A stretch of DNA of 64,000 nucleotides, taken from assembly GCA_030373145.1 (NCBI GenBank), contig JAUCZK010000002.1:105494-169493 (forward strand). The letters are read 5' to 3'. Under the pieces are notes generated by a model. It ran no database searches. It worked only from the letters and a program-made list of their open reading frames with translations, and was not told the origin of the DNA. Within the stretch, counting starts at the first letter, position 1. Each line of letters begins with the position of its first letter. Below are positions 28,628 through 38,706 of this stretch, one piece after another. The stretch comes from Cyanobium sp. CZS48M (GTDB taxonomy: Bacteria > Cyanobacteriota > Cyanobacteriia > PCC-6307 > Cyanobiaceae). A program made the position numbers and the translations under genes.

Positions 28628-29404
28628 TTAGGGGGTTCCCCGCTGGCTGGCCCAGCGCAGCTGACGGACCATGCCCCGGACCAGGGCCACCTCCTCGGCG
28701 CTGATCTGGGCCCTCTGCAGCAACGCCCGCAACTTGGCCATGCGGGCATGGGCCGTGTGCGGCAGCAGAAAACCCACCTCCAGCAGCAGGTCTTCGGCGT
28801 CCACCAGGGCGGCTTCCAGCCGCTCCCGGGCGGCGGGCTCGGGCCCGGTCACCGCCGTCGGATCGCTGGGATGAGCCGTGGTTCCTAACTGCTGGTGGCG
28901 GCGCAGCTCGTGCAGGCTGATGGCCACCGCATGGGAGAGGTTGAGGGAGGGATAGCCGGCGTCGGTGCCGATCCGCAGGATGCGACCGGCCTGGAGCAGC
29001 TCATCGGTGCTCAGGCCCCGATCTTCCCGCCCGAAGACCAGCGCCGCGGTGCTGGGTTGGTGATCGGCTGCCCCTGGGCAAGCTTGGGGCTCCAGCAGCC
29101 AGGGGATGGCGTCAGCGGGGCCTTCGATGGGTAGAGCCTGCGAGTCGACCCGCCCACTGGCGGCCACCACCCGGGTGCGGTCGCTGAGGGCCGCCGCCAG
29201 ATCCGGATAGAGCCGGGCGCCTTCCAGCAGGGCCCCGGCGTGGACCGCCATGCGCCTGGCCTCCTCACCGAGGTGATCACAGCGGGGGGCCACCAGCCGC
29301 AGGTCGTGAAGATCGAAATTGGCGCAGAGCCGGGCCACACTGCCCACGTTCAGGGGCCCAGCGGGCTCCACCAGCACCAGGGCCAGGGACGTGCCGCCGC
29401 TCAC
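28628..29404 (-). CDS. SpoU-type RNA 2-prime-O-methyltransferase (TrmJ-like)
   Basis: A 258-residue SPOUT methyltransferase. It begins LALVLVEPAGPLNVGSVARL (motif 1 region, N-GSVARxxxNF), has LRLVAPRCDHLGEEARRMAV, the motif-2 AALVFGREDRGLSTDELL and motif-3 PSLNLSHAVAISLHELRR, followed by a helical C-terminal extension with the trailing RMAKLRALLQRAQ of TrmJ-type enzymes. The probable target is tRNA position 32. Its ATG overlaps the cytM stop by 4 nt. Confidence 0.88.
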   Translation of the reverse strand: MSGGTSLALVLVEPAGPLNVGSVARLCANFDLHDLRLVAPRCDHLGEEARRMAVHAGALLEGARLYPDLAAALSDRTRVVAASGRVDSQALPIEGPADAIPWLLEPQACPGAADHQPSTAALVFGREDRGLSTDELLQAGRILRIGTDAGYPSLNLSHAVAISLHELRRHQQLGTTAHPSDPTAVTGPEPAARERLEAALVDAEDLLLEVGFLLPHTAHARMAKLRALLQRAQISAEEVALVRGMVRQLRWASQRGTP

Positions 29405-29799
29405 TCCAGGCTGCGGAGATGGGCCAGCAGGTCGGCCATGGCCTGGGGTTCAGGCTGGAAGCGCGGCATCGGTGGCGTGCGGCCGCTCACCACCTGGCGG
29501 ATCAGCTGGCGATCGCTGCGGCGCTGGCTCACCCCATGCAGGCTGGGGCCCACCAGTCCCTGGGCGGCGATGCCGTGGCAGCCAGCGCAGTTCATGCGAA
29601 ACAGGCGGCCGCCGGTCTCCGCCGAGCCCGACAGCGCCAGGGTGCGCCGGGTGTAGGGGTCGCTGCGGGCCGCCGGCAGGACGAACAGCAGCATCAGGAT
29701 GCAGCCGGCTGCGGCCAGCAGCACCAGGGCGGTGATCAGGCCCTGGCGCTGAACCGGCGCCGGGGTGGCCTCCAGGATGGTGGAAGGATCGCCGGTCAC
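29401..29799 (-). CDS. cytM: Cytochrome cM
   Basis: Membrane-anchored c-type cytochrome of cyanobacteria, linked to respiration/photosynthesis balance. The 132-residue protein has an uncleaved N-terminal helix ([20 protein letters not shown]), [13 protein letters not shown], the haem site CAGCH (71-75), [18 protein letters not shown] and the distal Met111 in [10 protein letters not shown], followed by [17 protein letters not shown]. These blocks match CytM rather than c6. First gene of the leftward run ending with hom; divergent from petG. Confidence 0.88.
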   Translation of the reverse strand: MTGDPSTILEATPAPVQRQGLITALVLLAAAGCILMLLFVLPAARSDPYTRRTLALSGSAETGGRLFRMNCAGCHGIAAQGLVGPSLHGVSQRRSDRQLIRQVVSGRTPPMPRFQPEPQAMADLLAHLRSLE

Positions 29800-29872
29800 G
29801 GATCACTCGGAAGACTCACACAGCCTGCCTTGGCCGTGGGAGAATTGCGTCAGGCACAATTTCCGGCTCCCG

Positions 29873-29986
29873 ATGATCGAACCCCTTCTCTGCGGCATCG
29901 TTCTGGGTCTGATCCCGATCACCCTGGTGGGCCTGTTCGTGGCGGCCTGGAACCAATACCGCCGGGGCAGTGCCCTGGGCGGCTGA
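29873..29986 (+). CDS. petG: Cytochrome b6f subunit V
   Basis: One-helix subunit required for assembly and stability of the b6f complex. The 37-residue product starts [20 protein letters not shown] and continues with [12 protein letters not shown], a full match to PetG in length and sequence. I place the start at ATG 29873; an in-frame upstream stretch does not fit. It is divergent from cytM and convergent with rsmD (2-nt gap). Confidence 0.95.
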   Translation: MIEPLLCGIVLGLIPITLVGLFVAAWNQYRRGSALGG

Positions 29987-29988
29987 AG

Positions 29989-30564
29989 TCAGGCCGCAGG
30001 CGCCAGGATCATCAGGCCGCAGCTGCCGTAGCGCCGTTGGTCGACCAACTCCCAGCCGGAGGGAACCTCCGGGTAAGAGCCGCTGGAGCATTCCCAGAGC
30101 AGACGCCCGCCCACAGCCAGCCAGCCAGTCGCGGCCACCCTTTCAGCGATCGGCACGTAGAGGGCTGAGGCGTAGGGGGGGTCGGCATAGATCAGATCGA
30201 AGCCCGCCGCTGCGTTCTCTCCCAGCTGTTGCGCCGGGCCCTGGCCCAGCCAGAGTGGCAGGGAGGCCCTGATCACCCGCAGGTCGCAGGCGGGATTGAC
30301 GCTGGCCTTGACGGCCTCCAGATTGCGCCGGGCGATGGCGAGGGTGGCCTGGTCATGATCGACGGCCACCACCTGCTGGGCGCCCCGTTGCAGGGCCTCG
30401 CAGCCCATCACGCCGCTGCCGCAGCAGAGATCGAGCCAGCGGCATCCGCCCAGCTCGGCAGCCAGGAGGTTGAGCACCGCCAGCCGCAGCCTTGAGCTGG
30501 TGGGACGGGTCTGCTGTCCTGGTGGGCTGAGCAGTTTGCGCCCTCCACTGAGCCGCAGACTCAC
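29989..30564 (-). CDS. rsmD: 16S rRNA (guanine966-N2)-methyltransferase
   Basis: SAM-dependent methylation of G966 in 16S rRNA. From GTG 30564 the protein is 191 residues: SLRLSGGRKLLSPPGQQTRP at the start, TSSRLRLAVLNLL, the SAM site WLDLCCGSGVMGCEALQRGA and the catalytic DPPY in FDLIYADPPYAS. The GTG overlaps the hisH TGA as GTGA (30561-30564), which supports this start over the longer frame to 30669. Confidence 0.92.
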   Translation of the reverse strand: MSLRLSGGRKLLSPPGQQTRPTSSRLRLAVLNLLAAELGGCRWLDLCCGSGVMGCEALQRGAQQVVAVDHDQATLAIARRNLEAVKASVNPACDLRVIRASLPLWLGQGPAQQLGENAAAGFDLIYADPPYASALYVPIAERVAATGWLAVGGRLLWECSSGSYPEVPSGWELVDQRRYGSCGLMILAPAA

Positions 30565-31205
30565 GCCCCGCTCCGCTCCAGCCACTCCAGCCAACGCCCG
30601 AGCATGCGCTGCCCCTGGGGTCCAGATTTCTCGGGGTGAAACTGGCAGGCCGCCAGGGCCCCCTGCCACACCGCCGCTGTCACCGGCTGATCAGCGAAGA
30701 GGACCTCCGCAGTGCTGCAGGCCGGATCCGCGGGAACGGCGGCGTAGGAATGCACGAAATAGACCCAGGCCGCTGGATGGCCCTCGGGCAGCAGGGGGCT
30801 GGGGTTGGTGGAGATCAACGGCGCCCAGCCCATGTGGGGAATGGGATGTCCTGGGCTGGAGGGCAGGGCCCGCACCTGGCCCCTGAGCAGGCCGAGGCCG
30901 ATGGCTTCCCCCTCCTCACTGCCCTCGAACAGCAGCTGCAACCCCAGGCAGATCCCCAGCAGGGGACGCCCCCGGGCACTCCACTCCCGCAGGGGATCCA
31001 CCAGGCGGGCCTGGTGCAGGCGCTCCATGGCTGGATCGAAGGATCCCACCCCCGGCAGGATCAGGGCGTCGCAGCCCTCCATCGCCGGGGCGTCCAGCAC
31101 GGGAATGAGTTCGGCGCCAAGGCGCTCAGCGGCCCGGGCCACCGAATGGAGGTTGCCCATGCCGTAATCGATCAGGCCGATCCGACGGCTCATGGCACGG
31201 CTCAT
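30561..31205 (-). CDS. hisH: Imidazole glycerol phosphate synthase, glutaminase subunit
   Basis: Class I glutamine amidotransferase that supplies ammonia to HisF in histidine synthesis. The 214-residue protein begins with IGLIDYGMGNLHSVARAAER and has the nucleophile region GICLGLQLLFEGSEEG (Cys), with the later His/Glu pair in QFHPEKSG and HIPHMGW-like segment GHPIPHMGWAPLI. The ATG at 31205 overlaps the LOG-gene stop as ATGA; a second ATG four codons in is possible. hisF is not in the window. Confidence 0.95.
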   Translation of the reverse strand: MSRAMSRRIGLIDYGMGNLHSVARAAERLGAELIPVLDAPAMEGCDALILPGVGSFDPAMERLHQARLVDPLREWSARGRPLLGICLGLQLLFEGSEEGEAIGLGLLRGQVRALPSSPGHPIPHMGWAPLISTNPSPLLPEGHPAAWVYFVHSYAAVPADPACSTAEVLFADQPVTAAVWQGALAACQFHPEKSGPQGQRMLGRWLEWLERSGA

Positions 31206-32257
31206 GGCAGTGGCTCCAGACAGGTGCGTTGTTCGGGGTGCAGCAGGTCGTCGGAGCGGGGCAGATCGAGGGCGTTGATGGCGGCAATGAGCTGGTAGAG
31301 GCGGCCGACGCGGCGTTGATCGAAGTCGAAGCGCAGGCAGGGCCGCAGGCCATCGTTGTCGTCGCAGCTCTCCCCCAGCTCGAACGTGCCGCTGCTGAGT
31401 AGATCCGGGAAGCCGGAGCGGATGGTCAGCAGATCAGCCTCCGCCAGGGGCACGTGCAGCAGCAACTCCAGTCCGTCGTCGGTGACGCGGGTGGTGTGGA
31501 ACACCCGGTAGAAGTGGCGGATCAGCTCGATCGCCTCGCTGGCGCTGCCGGCCCAGCTGATCAGGCACCCGTCGTCTGGGCCGATCAATCCCTCGCGCTT
31601 CAGCCCATGGAGGAGGTCCTGGGGCCAGTGCTGCCAGAGCTCATGGCCCGGAGGCGCCAGCAACACCACCGGAATCGGTGTCGTGCGCCCGGTCTGGATC
31701 AAGGTGAGGGCCTCGAACAGTTCATCGAGGGTGCCGAAGCCGCCGGGCAGCACCACCAGGGCATCGCTCTCCCGCAGGAAGAACAGCTTGCGGGTGAAGA
31801 AGTAGCGAAAATCGACCAGGCGATCCCCTGCCGCCGCCACATAGGGGTTGGGGGCCTGCTCAAAGGGCAGCTGAATGTTGAGACCGAAGCTGTGGTCTGC
31901 GCCCGCTCCCCGGTTCGCTGCTTCCATCACCCCGCCGCCAGCGCCGGTGATCACCTCAAAGCCGGCGGCCATCGCTTCACGCCCCACCTGCTCGGCCAGC
32001 TGATAGGTGGAGCTGTGGGGCAGGCTGCGGGCCGAGCCGAACACCGTCACCTTGCGCGAGCTGCGGTGGGGATGGAAGGCAGCCAGGGCGTCATGCAGGT
32101 CGCTCAGGGCACCGGAGATCAGCTGCCAGTCGTCGGTGTCATCGGCGATGCGGGCCATCTCCAGAATGGAGTGGAGCGAGCGCTCGATCAGCAGGCGATG
32201 GGGATGATCAACCAGGGAGTGTCCCAACCGCTCCAGGGAGAGGGGGGCGGTGGACAT
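31202..32257 (-). CDS. LOG family protein
   Basis: A 351-residue Rossmann-fold protein of the LOG (lonely guy) family. Some members release cytokinin-type bases from nucleoside monophosphates; others cleave nucleotides for different ends. Motifs: VTVFGSARSL, ITGAGGGVMEAANRGA and PGGFGTLDELFEALTLIQTG, with helical N- and C-terminal extensions making it longer than plant LOG proteins. ATG 32257 was chosen because upstream in-frame sequence overlaps trxA in an Arg/His-rich shadow frame. Coupled to hisH by a 4-nt overlap. Confidence 0.87.
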   Translation of the reverse strand: MSTAPLSLERLGHSLVDHPHRLLIERSLHSILEMARIADDTDDWQLISGALSDLHDALAAFHPHRSSRKVTVFGSARSLPHSSTYQLAEQVGREAMAAGFEVITGAGGGVMEAANRGAGADHSFGLNIQLPFEQAPNPYVAAAGDRLVDFRYFFTRKLFFLRESDALVVLPGGFGTLDELFEALTLIQTGRTTPIPVVLLAPPGHELWQHWPQDLLHGLKREGLIGPDDGCLISWAGSASEAIELIRHFYRVFHTTRVTDDGLELLLHVPLAEADLLTIRSGFPDLLSSGTFELGESCDDNDGLRPCLRFDFDQRRVGRLYQLIAAINALDLPRSDDLLHPEQRTCLEPLP

Positions 32258-32292
32258 CACTGGAATGGCGGAGGCTGGCGCTGAGGATCTGC

Positions 32293-32616
32293 TCAGAGGT
32301 ATTTGGCGATCGTGCCTGAGAGGGTGTTCTTGGGAACCGCGCCCACCACGGTGTCCACTTTCTGGCCGCCCTTGAAGATCATCAGGGTGGGGATGCTGCG
32401 GATGCCGTACTGGCTGGCGACGTTGGGGTTCTCGTCGGTGTTGAGCTTGTAGACCTTCAACTTGCCTTCGAATTCTTTGGCGATCTCGTCGACGATCGGG
32501 GCCACCATGCGGCAGGGACCGCACCAGGGGGCCCAGAAATCAACCAACACGGGCACGTCACTTTTGAGCACGTCCAGCTCAAAGGAAGCATCGGTGACGG
32601 CGGTGGCGCTGGACAT
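32293..32616 (-). CDS. trxA: Thioredoxin
   Basis: General dithiol-disulfide reductant of the cytosol, reduced by ferredoxin- or NADPH-thioredoxin reductase. The 107-residue protein has [20 protein letters not shown] with the active-site WCGPC, plus the cis-proline loop SIPTLMIF and the family [13 protein letters not shown]. It belongs to the m-type group by eye. The intergenic side holds Yfr1. Confidence 0.97.
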   Translation of the reverse strand: MSSATAVTDASFELDVLKSDVPVLVDFWAPWCGPCRMVAPIVDEIAKEFEGKLKVYKLNTDENPNVASQYGIRSIPTLMIFKGGQKVDTVVGAVPKNTLSGTIAKYL

Positions 32617-32696
32617 CCGAGGGAGGGGACAAGGTACCTGGAATCTAGCAACGAGGACCCTGAATCCCCCAGTTCGGCGGGGGGACCGTAGGAAGA

Positions 32697-32757
32697 CAAA
32701 ATGCCCGGACGCGCCGGGCGGGTTGGTGTGAGGAGTGTGCGAGCCGGAGCCCCCACA
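32697..32757 (-). ncRNA. yfr1: Small regulatory RNA Yfr1
   Basis: On the minus strand, between trxA and the guaB-like gene, the sequence has the Yfr1 layout: a 5-prime hairpin (32737-32756), the hallmark unpaired ACTCCTCACAC (32736-32726), then a GC-rich hairpin (GCCCGG/CCGGGC arms, 32703-32719) followed by a T-rich end (ATTTT). Yfr1 is an abundant cyanobacterial RNA of about 55-65 nt known at this guaB-trxA location; its CU-rich motif pairs with target mRNAs, such as porin messages. The 5-prime end is estimated from structure. Confidence 0.87.
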
Positions 32758-32828
32758 GCATCACGTTAACGCCCGTCTCCGCTGAGACTCTGTGGTTTTG
32801 CCCCAGGCGAAGGCACAGGTGCGCGGAA

Positions 32829-33995
32829 CTACTTGCCCATGCCCAGCTGCTGGGCTTTTTGATACACCTTTCCTTCCGTGAGCAGGGATGGGGCCACCAC
32901 CACATCCACCCGTTGCATCTCCTTGATCGTGCGCGCACCAAGGGTTCCCATCGATGTGCGCAGGGCGCCGAGGAGATTCTGGGTGCCGTCGTCGAGGCTG
33001 GCGGGTCCGCGCAGGATCTTCTCCAGGCTGCCGGTGGTGCCGACGCTGATCCTGGTGCCCCGAGGCAGCACGGGGCTGGGGGTGGCCATGCCCCAGTGGA
33101 AGCCACGGCCGGGGGCTTCGCTGGCCCGGGCGATCGGTGAGCCGATCATCACCGCATCAGCGCCGCAGGCGATGCACTTGCAGATGTCGCCGCCGGTGAC
33201 GATGCCGCCATCGGCGACGATCGGCACGTACTGACCGGTCTCCCGCTCGTGGTCGTCGCGGGCGGCGGCGCAATCGGCCACGGCCGTGGCCTGGGGGATG
33301 CCCACCCCCAGCACGCCCCTTGAGGTGCAGGCGGCACCGGGGCCGATGCCTACCATCACCGCAGCGGCGCCGGCACGCATCAGCTGGAGGGCCACCTCAT
33401 AGGTGACGCAGTTGCCGATCACCACCGGAATGCCGAGATCACGGCAGAGGGCGGCCAGATCGAGGGTTTCGCGGCCTGCTGGACCGATGTGGTCGGTGGA
33501 GACCACCGTGGCCTGCACAAAAAAGAGATCAGCGCCGGCTTCGGCCACCGCCTGACCGAAGCGCAGGGCCGCTGCCGGGGTGGCGCTGACGGCGGCGATG
33601 CCACCGCCGGCTTTGATCGCCGCGATGCGCTGACGGATCAGGTCCTCACGCACGGGCTGGGCGTAGAGCTCCTGCATCAGGGGCACGAACGCGTCCTTGC
33701 CCACCGCCGCCATGCGGTCCAGGATCGGGTTGGGGTCGTCGTAGCGGCACTGGACCCCTTCGAGGTTCAGCACCCCCAGGGCCCCGAGCCGGGAGAGTTC
33801 CACCGCCACGGCCACATCGACCACACCGTCCATGGCGCTGGCGATGATAGGGATCTCCCGCTCAATGCCAGCGATGGTCCAGCGGCTGTCGGTGACTTCG
33901 GGATCGACGGTGCGACCGCCGGGCACCAGGGCGATCTCGTCGATCCCGTAGGCGCGGCGGACGGTTCGAGAACGGCCTAACTGAATGGACACCAC
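32829..33995 (-). CDS. IMP dehydrogenase-like protein without CBS domains (GuaB3 type)
   Basis: A 388-residue TIM-barrel protein of the IMPDH/GMPR superfamily. Visible: substrate-loop [17 protein letters not shown], with the nucleophile Cys, [39 protein letters not shown] and [13 protein letters not shown]. The two CBS domains found in classical GuaB are missing, and the length fits the GuaB3-like actinobacterial/cyanobacterial clade. The reaction, IMP to XMP, is likely but is not proven for the clade by sequence alone. It lies next to Yfr1 and trxA. Confidence 0.88.
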   Translation of the reverse strand: MVSIQLGRSRTVRRAYGIDEIALVPGGRTVDPEVTDSRWTIAGIEREIPIIASAMDGVVDVAVAVELSRLGALGVLNLEGVQCRYDDPNPILDRMAAVGKDAFVPLMQELYAQPVREDLIRQRIAAIKAGGGIAAVSATPAAALRFGQAVAEAGADLFFVQATVVSTDHIGPAGRETLDLAALCRDLGIPVVIGNCVTYEVALQLMRAGAAAVMVGIGPGAACTSRGVLGVGIPQATAVADCAAARDDHERETGQYVPIVADGGIVTGGDICKCIACGADAVMIGSPIARASEAPGRGFHWGMATPSPVLPRGTRISVGTTGSLEKILRGPASLDDGTQNLLGALRTSMGTLGARTIKEMQRVDVVVAPSLLTEGKVYQKAQQLGMGK

Positions 33996-34088
33996 TGGGG
34001 TTTCTGCAGTCGGGCCAAGCTATCAACCGGACTGGCCGGGTCCAGGCTGAGGCGAACCCGACGGCGGTTGTGCCCTCAGGGGCTGAGT

Positions 34089-34748
34089 TCAGGGCTGTCC
34101 ACGAAACGCCGCCCAGCGCTGCTGCCACGAGGCCAGCAGCGTCTGGCGGTCGCTGCTGCGCACCAGGTGGGTGAGCCCGAAGCGCCCCAGCCAGATCACC
34201 CCGGCCAGCTCCAGCAGGCCTGGAACCAGGGGCAGGCTCTCGATCGCCCCCAGCAGGGCGGCGTAGATCCGCAGCAGCAGCAGCAGAGCCACAAAGCCCG
34301 CCAGCAACTTCAGGGGACCGCTGTACCTCTGCATCAGCTGCTGGACGTCAGCGCCGCTGAGCCAGTCACGCAGCTTGGCGCTGAGCAGCTCCCACTCGCC
34401 TCCCCCTTCGCTGGGCTCGGCCTCGCCCGTGGCGGGAATGAACAGGGTGCTGGCCACGGCTGGATCGGCCAGGGGGTCAACGATGGCGGCTGACTGCAGC
34501 TCAGGCTGAGGTTCAGGCGCAGACTGAAGTTCAGTCTCAGGCTGAAGTTCAGGCTCAGGCTCGTCGGCTGGCTGGGGATCCGGTTCGGGTTCGAGCTCAG
34601 GGGCTGGTGCTGGCTCAGGTTCAGGTTCAGGGTCCTGCTGCCGTTCCCCTGTGGGCTCGGCACTTTGATCCTCCCCTGCCGGAGGCGGCGGGGATGGCAG
34701 ATCCTGGCCCTGCTCGGGCTCCTGGGATTCAGCTGGGAACTCGACCAC
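34089..34748 (-). CDS. CAAD-domain membrane protein with Pro/Glu-rich linker
   Basis: A 219-residue protein with two parts. The first ~130 residues are acidic and low complexity, with runs of Pro-Glu/Gln (PEPEPEPAPAPELEPEPDPQ, then PEPELQPETELQ). The second is a CAAD domain: an amphipathic helix (LLSAKLRDWLSGADVQQLM), two hydrophobic helices (LKLLAGFVALLLLLRIYAAL and LLELAGVIWLGRFGLT), and the tail SSDRQTLLASW. CAAD domains occur in CURT1 thylakoid-curvature proteins and in some aminoacyl-tRNA synthetases. No synthetase is fused here, so a thylakoid-shape role is the more likely. Confidence 0.82.
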   Translation of the reverse strand: MVEFPAESQEPEQGQDLPSPPPPAGEDQSAEPTGERQQDPEPEPEPAPAPELEPEPDPQPADEPEPELQPETELQSAPEPQPELQSAAIVDPLADPAVASTLFIPATGEAEPSEGGGEWELLSAKLRDWLSGADVQQLMQRYSGPLKLLAGFVALLLLLRIYAALLGAIESLPLVPGLLELAGVIWLGRFGLTHLVRSSDRQTLLASWQQRWAAFRGQP

Positions 34749-34817
34749 CGGTTATCGCGCAAAACCGCCGGTGGAGCTTAAGCCGACTCCTCGGACTTGG
34801 TCACGGCCCTGCTGCCC

Positions 34818-35981
34818 TCAGCCCTCAAGGGGAATCAGGCCCGGGCGCTCACTCAGGGGGAGGAGGGGAAGCCGCAGGGGGAACGAGCCCTCACGTAGGC
34901 GCTGGATCAGATCGGCGCCGATCTCCTCGGCCAGACGAGGGCTGTGGGCCGGGGCACAGCGCAGCCTGCGGGCGTCCACCTGGATCTCACCGGCGAACAG
35001 GTGGCTGTAGGGAACGAAACCGAAGCTCGGCCGGATCCGGCGGGGGATGGAGAAATCGAGCACAGGGGCTTCCAGCTGATCGTCGCCGCAGGCCGCCTGG
35101 CGGGCCACGGCCAGGTTGATCAGGGGAACAGGCGCCGCGATCGCCACCAGCAGGGCACTGCCATGGCCTTCGAAGTGGCAGGGGCGGATCCACTCGGCCT
35201 TCAGGTCTGCCAGATCGACGCTCAGCGCCGCCACGGCCCCCGGCCCACGGGCATGGCCGCTGGGCAGCCGTCGGATCTGGGGCTGGTGGCCGCTGCCGGC
35301 GCCGATCACCCAGCCGATCGCCCCGGCCACCAGCACGGGCGAGCCTGGGCCCAGCAGGCTGAGACCAGGCATGGTCAGGCCGATGCTGCGGCAGCCGGCA
35401 CTGCTGTAGAGGGCGCTGCCGTAGGGGCCCAGCAGGGGGCCGTAGGGGCTGTGGGTGACCCCTTCGGCGCTGCTCACCGCCACGATGCCGTTCTCGCTGA
35501 TGGCTCGATGCAGCAGCAGGCGCGCCACACCCAGACGTTCGAGCTGGAGACGGGTCTGCAGTTCACGGCGGGGATGCAGGGCCGTGCCTTCACCACTGGC
35601 CACCAGCTCCACCTCCTGGCCCGCCAGCAGCCTGGCCAGCACCTGGGCGCCGCCCCTCCGCACCGGGTCCGTGATCCCGCCGCCGATGGGCAGGGTCAGA
35701 CCACCGCTGCCGCTGGCCCCCAGGGCCAGCACCCCGTCGAGTCGCGCCTCCCGCAGGCGCATCGGTGGATCACAGGGTCCGAGGCTGAACTGGAGTGTGG
35801 CCTGATCGCTGAACTCGGCGTTGGCGGCCACCACCACATCGGTGTCGGCGTAAGCCGCCTCCAGCCCTTCGGCGGCCACCAGGGCCCGGAACTCCGTGCC
35901 GCTGCGCACCGCCAGGTCGCCGGCGCTCTGGCGCTCCAGCAGCTGGGCCTCGCTACGGGGGCTGGGGGGGGCGGAGCCCAT
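34818..35981 (-). CDS. DUF39 / homocysteine-biosynthesis family protein
   Basis: A 387-residue protein of the DUF39 (HcyBio) family. Blocks seen: [95 protein letters not shown] and a C-terminal TIPRR-like segment ([20 protein letters not shown]). In anaerobic archaea and bacteria this family takes part in sulfide transfer to aspartate semialdehyde-derived homocysteine; its role in an oxygenic phototroph is unclear. ATG 35981 fits better than 36062. It is divergent from gyrA. Confidence 0.85.
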   Translation of the reverse strand: MGSAPPSPRSEAQLLERQSAGDLAVRSGTEFRALVAAEGLEAAYADTDVVVAANAEFSDQATLQFSLGPCDPPMRLREARLDGVLALGASGSGGLTLPIGGGITDPVRRGGAQVLARLLAGQEVELVASGEGTALHPRRELQTRLQLERLGVARLLLHRAISENGIVAVSSAEGVTHSPYGPLLGPYGSALYSSAGCRSIGLTMPGLSLLGPGSPVLVAGAIGWVIGAGSGHQPQIRRLPSGHARGPGAVAALSVDLADLKAEWIRPCHFEGHGSALLVAIAAPVPLINLAVARQAACGDDQLEAPVLDFSIPRRIRPSFGFVPYSHLFAGEIQVDARRLRCAPAHSPRLAEEIGADLIQRLREGSFPLRLPLLPLSERPGLIPLEG

Positions 35982-36049
35982 CAGTGCAAGCAGCCCGAAG
36001 ACGGTGGACCCAGCCTCGCCTAACCTGGCCTTCGGCAGTGTGGTGCGAG

Positions 36050-38686
36050 ATGGCGGATCCAACGGGTCCCGGCGAATCCGACGGGCGGATCATCCAGACC
36101 GACCTGCGCAATGAGATGTCGCGCTCCTATCTGGAGTACGCGATGAGCGTGATCGTGGGCCGGGCTCTGCCCGATGCCCGCGATGGGCTCAAACCGGTGC
36201 ACCGGCGCATCCTCTATGCGATGTACGAGCTCGGTCTCACCAGCGACCGGCCCTACCGCAAATGCGCCCGGGTGGTGGGCGAAGTGCTCGGTAAATACCA
36301 CCCCCATGGCGATACGGCCGTCTACGACGCCCTGGTGCGCATGGCCCAGGACTTCTCGATGCGCATGCCGCTGATCGATGGTCACGGCAACTTCGGCTCG
36401 GTCGACAACGACCCTCCGGCGGCGATGCGATACACCGAATCACGGCTGCAGGCGCTCACCACCGACAGCCTGCTGGAGGACATCGAAGCGGAAACCGTCG
36501 ATTACATCGACAACTTCGACGGCTCCCAACAGGAACCCACGGTGATGCCGGCGCGGGTGCCGCACCTGCTCCTGAATGGCTCCTCGGGCATCGCGGTGGG
36601 CATGGCCACCAACATCCCTCCCCACAACCTCACCGAACTGATCAATGGCCTGCTGGCTCTGATCGCTGATCCTGATCTTGAGGAGAGGGCCCTGCTGGCG
36701 CTCATCCCCGGGCCTGATTTCCCCACCGGTGGCCAGATTCTCGGCCGCCGCGGCATCCGCGAGACCTACACCACCGGCCGCGGCTCGGTGACCATGCGCG
36801 GGGTGGCCGCGATCGAAACGCTGGAAATTCCCGGCCGCCCCGATCGTGATGCGGTGATCATCACTGAACTCCCCTATCAAACCAACAAGGCGGCGCTGAT
36901 CGAGCGCATCGCCGAGATGGTCAACGATAAGAAGCTCGATGGCATCTCCGACATCCGCGATGAGAGTGATCGCGATGGCATGCGCATCGTGATCGAGCTG
37001 CGTCGCGATGCTTATCCGCAGGTGGTGCTCAACAACCTGTTCAAGCTTACGCCGCTTCAGAGCAACTTCAGCGCCCACATGCTGGCCCTGGTGAACAGCG
37101 AGCCGGTGCTGCTCACCCTGCGGCGCATGCTTGAGGTGTTCCTCGAATTCCGCATCGAAACAATCGAGCGGCGCACCCGCTACCTGCTGCGCAAGGCGGA
37201 GGAACGGGACCACATCCTGCTGGGTCTGCTGCTGGCGCTCGACCAGCTCGATCCGATCATTGCCCTGATCCGGGCCGCCTCGGATGCGGCCACGGCCCGC
37301 CTGCAGCTGCAGGAGCGCCATGGCCTCAGTGAGATCCAGTCGGACGCGATTCTGCAGATGCAGCTGCGTCGGCTCACGGCCCTTGAGGCTGACAAGATCC
37401 GCCTGGAGCATGAGGATCTGGTCACCAAGATCGCTGATTACAAAGACATCCTGGGCCGGCGTGAGCGCGTGCTTGGACTGATCGAAGCGGAGTTGGTTCA
37501 GCTGCGCGAGCGCTACCCATCGGAGCGCCGCACCGAGATCCTTGATCTGGAGGGCGGTCTCGAAGACATCGACCTGATCGCCAATGAGCGGTCGGTGGTG
37601 CTGCTCACCGAGAACGGCTACCTCAAGCGCATGCCGGTGAGCGAGTTCGAGGCCACCAGCCGCGGCACCCGCGGCAAGGCCGGCACCCGCAGCCAGGGGG
37701 AGGAGGCGGTGCGGCTGTTCATCAGCTGCAACGACCACGACACCCTGCTGCTGTTCAGTGATCGCGGCGTGGTCTATGCCGTGCCGGCCTATCGGGTGCC
37801 GGTGGGCAGCCGCGGTGCCAAGGGCACTCCGGTGGTGCAGTTGCTGCCGATTCCCCGCGAAGAGCAGATCACGTCCCTGGTGGCGGTGAGTGCCTTCGAC
37901 GACGATGTTCAGCTGCTGATGCTCACCAGCGGCGGCTACATCAAGCGCACCCGGCTGTCGGCCTTCGCCAACATCCGCTCCAACGGCCTGATCGCCATCA
38001 GCCTCGAAGAGGGCGACGCCCTGCGTTGGGCGCGGCTGGCCCTGCCGGGCGACAGCGTGCTGATCGGCTCGCTCAAGGGCATGACGATCCACTTCCGCCT
38101 CACCGATGGCGAACTGCGCCCCCTGGGCCGCACTGCCCGGGGGGTGCGCGCCATGGCCCTGCGCAGCGGTGATGAGCTGGTGAGCATGGATGTGCTGCCG
38201 GCTGAGCTGGCCGATCAAGTGGCCAGCTCATCGGCTTCGGAAAGGGAGGAGGAGGAGACTCCGGAGGCCGGTGTGAGCGCCGAGGGTCCCTGGGTGCTGG
38301 TGGCCTCCGCCAGTGGGCTGGGCAAGCGGGTGCCGGTGACCCAGTTCCGTCTGCAGCGCCGGGCCGGCCTGGGCCTGCGCGCCATCAAGTTCCGCCGCGA
38401 CGGTGACGTGCTGGTGGGGCTGACGGTGATGGGCGCCGGCGAGGAACTGCTGCTGGTGAGTGAGCGGGGGGTGATCGTGCGCATGCAGGCCGACAACATT
38501 CCCCAGCAATCGCGGGCCGCCACGGGCGTGCGCCTGCAGAAGCTCGACAGCGGTGATCGTCTCAGCGAGGTGGTGCTCGTGCCCCCGGCCCCCGACGACG
38601 ATGAGCTCGCCGACGTGGCTGACGCCACTGATCCCGCTGCCAGCGCAGACAGCCCTGAGATCCCCTCACCACCGGAGTCCCCCTGA
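36050..38686 (+). CDS. gyrA: DNA gyrase subunit A
   Basis: Catalytic subunit for DNA breakage and rejoining in gyrase. The 878-residue protein has the QRDR segment [17 protein letters not shown], the catalytic tyrosine in [10 protein letters not shown] (Tyr128), the coiled-coil gate, and the C-terminal pinwheel with repeated VxxxxRGxKAxPV-type blades, including the GyrA box-like TRGTRGKAG. In the QRDR the residue equal to E. coli Ser83 is Thr and Asp87 is kept. ATG 36050 starts [20 protein letters not shown]. The tail is Asp/Pro/Ser rich. Confidence 0.96.
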   Translation: MADPTGPGESDGRIIQTDLRNEMSRSYLEYAMSVIVGRALPDARDGLKPVHRRILYAMYELGLTSDRPYRKCARVVGEVLGKYHPHGDTAVYDALVRMAQDFSMRMPLIDGHGNFGSVDNDPPAAMRYTESRLQALTTDSLLEDIEAETVDYIDNFDGSQQEPTVMPARVPHLLLNGSSGIAVGMATNIPPHNLTELINGLLALIADPDLEERALLALIPGPDFPTGGQILGRRGIRETYTTGRGSVTMRGVAAIETLEIPGRPDRDAVIITELPYQTNKAALIERIAEMVNDKKLDGISDIRDESDRDGMRIVIELRRDAYPQVVLNNLFKLTPLQSNFSAHMLALVNSEPVLLTLRRMLEVFLEFRIETIERRTRYLLRKAEERDHILLGLLLALDQLDPIIALIRAASDAATARLQLQERHGLSEIQSDAILQMQLRRLTALEADKIRLEHEDLVTKIADYKDILGRRERVLGLIEAELVQLRERYPSERRTEILDLEGGLEDIDLIANERSVVLLTENGYLKRMPVSEFEATSRGTRGKAGTRSQGEEAVRLFISCNDHDTLLLFSDRGVVYAVPAYRVPVGSRGAKGTPVVQLLPIPREEQITSLVAVSAFDDDVQLLMLTSGGYIKRTRLSAFANIRSNGLIAISLEEGDALRWARLALPGDSVLIGSLKGMTIHFRLTDGELRPLGRTARGVRAMALRSGDELVSMDVLPAELADQVASSSASEREEEETPEAGVSAEGPWVLVASASGLGKRVPVTQFRLQRRAGLGLRAIKFRRDGDVLVGLTVMGAGEELLLVSERGVIVRMQADNIPQQSRAATGVRLQKLDSGDRLSEVVLVPPAPDDDELADVADATDPAASADSPEIPSPPESP

Positions 38687-38706
38687 CACCAGCCCCCGCA
38701 GTCGAT

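Noticed and set aside
32697..32719. Hairpin plus T-run read as a terminator of the guaB-like gene
   Set aside because: Better explained as the 3-prime hairpin of Yfr1, given the adjacent ACTCCTCACAC motif and 5-prime hairpin.
34490..34640. Short tandem GGTTCA-type repeats in the CAAD gene
   Set aside because: They simply encode the Pro/Glu/Gln-rich linker and are degenerate; not a separate repeat element.
36440..38218. Long minus-strand open frame (592 codons) opposite gyrA
   Set aside because: It is antisense to a conserved gyrA region, has His/Gln/Ala-rich shadow composition and no domain; high GC produces such frames.
36050..38686. Thr at the GyrA position equal to E. coli Ser83 as a resistance change
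   Set aside because: Thr is a natural residue in many bacteria at this site; without comparison to relatives it is not evidence of selection.
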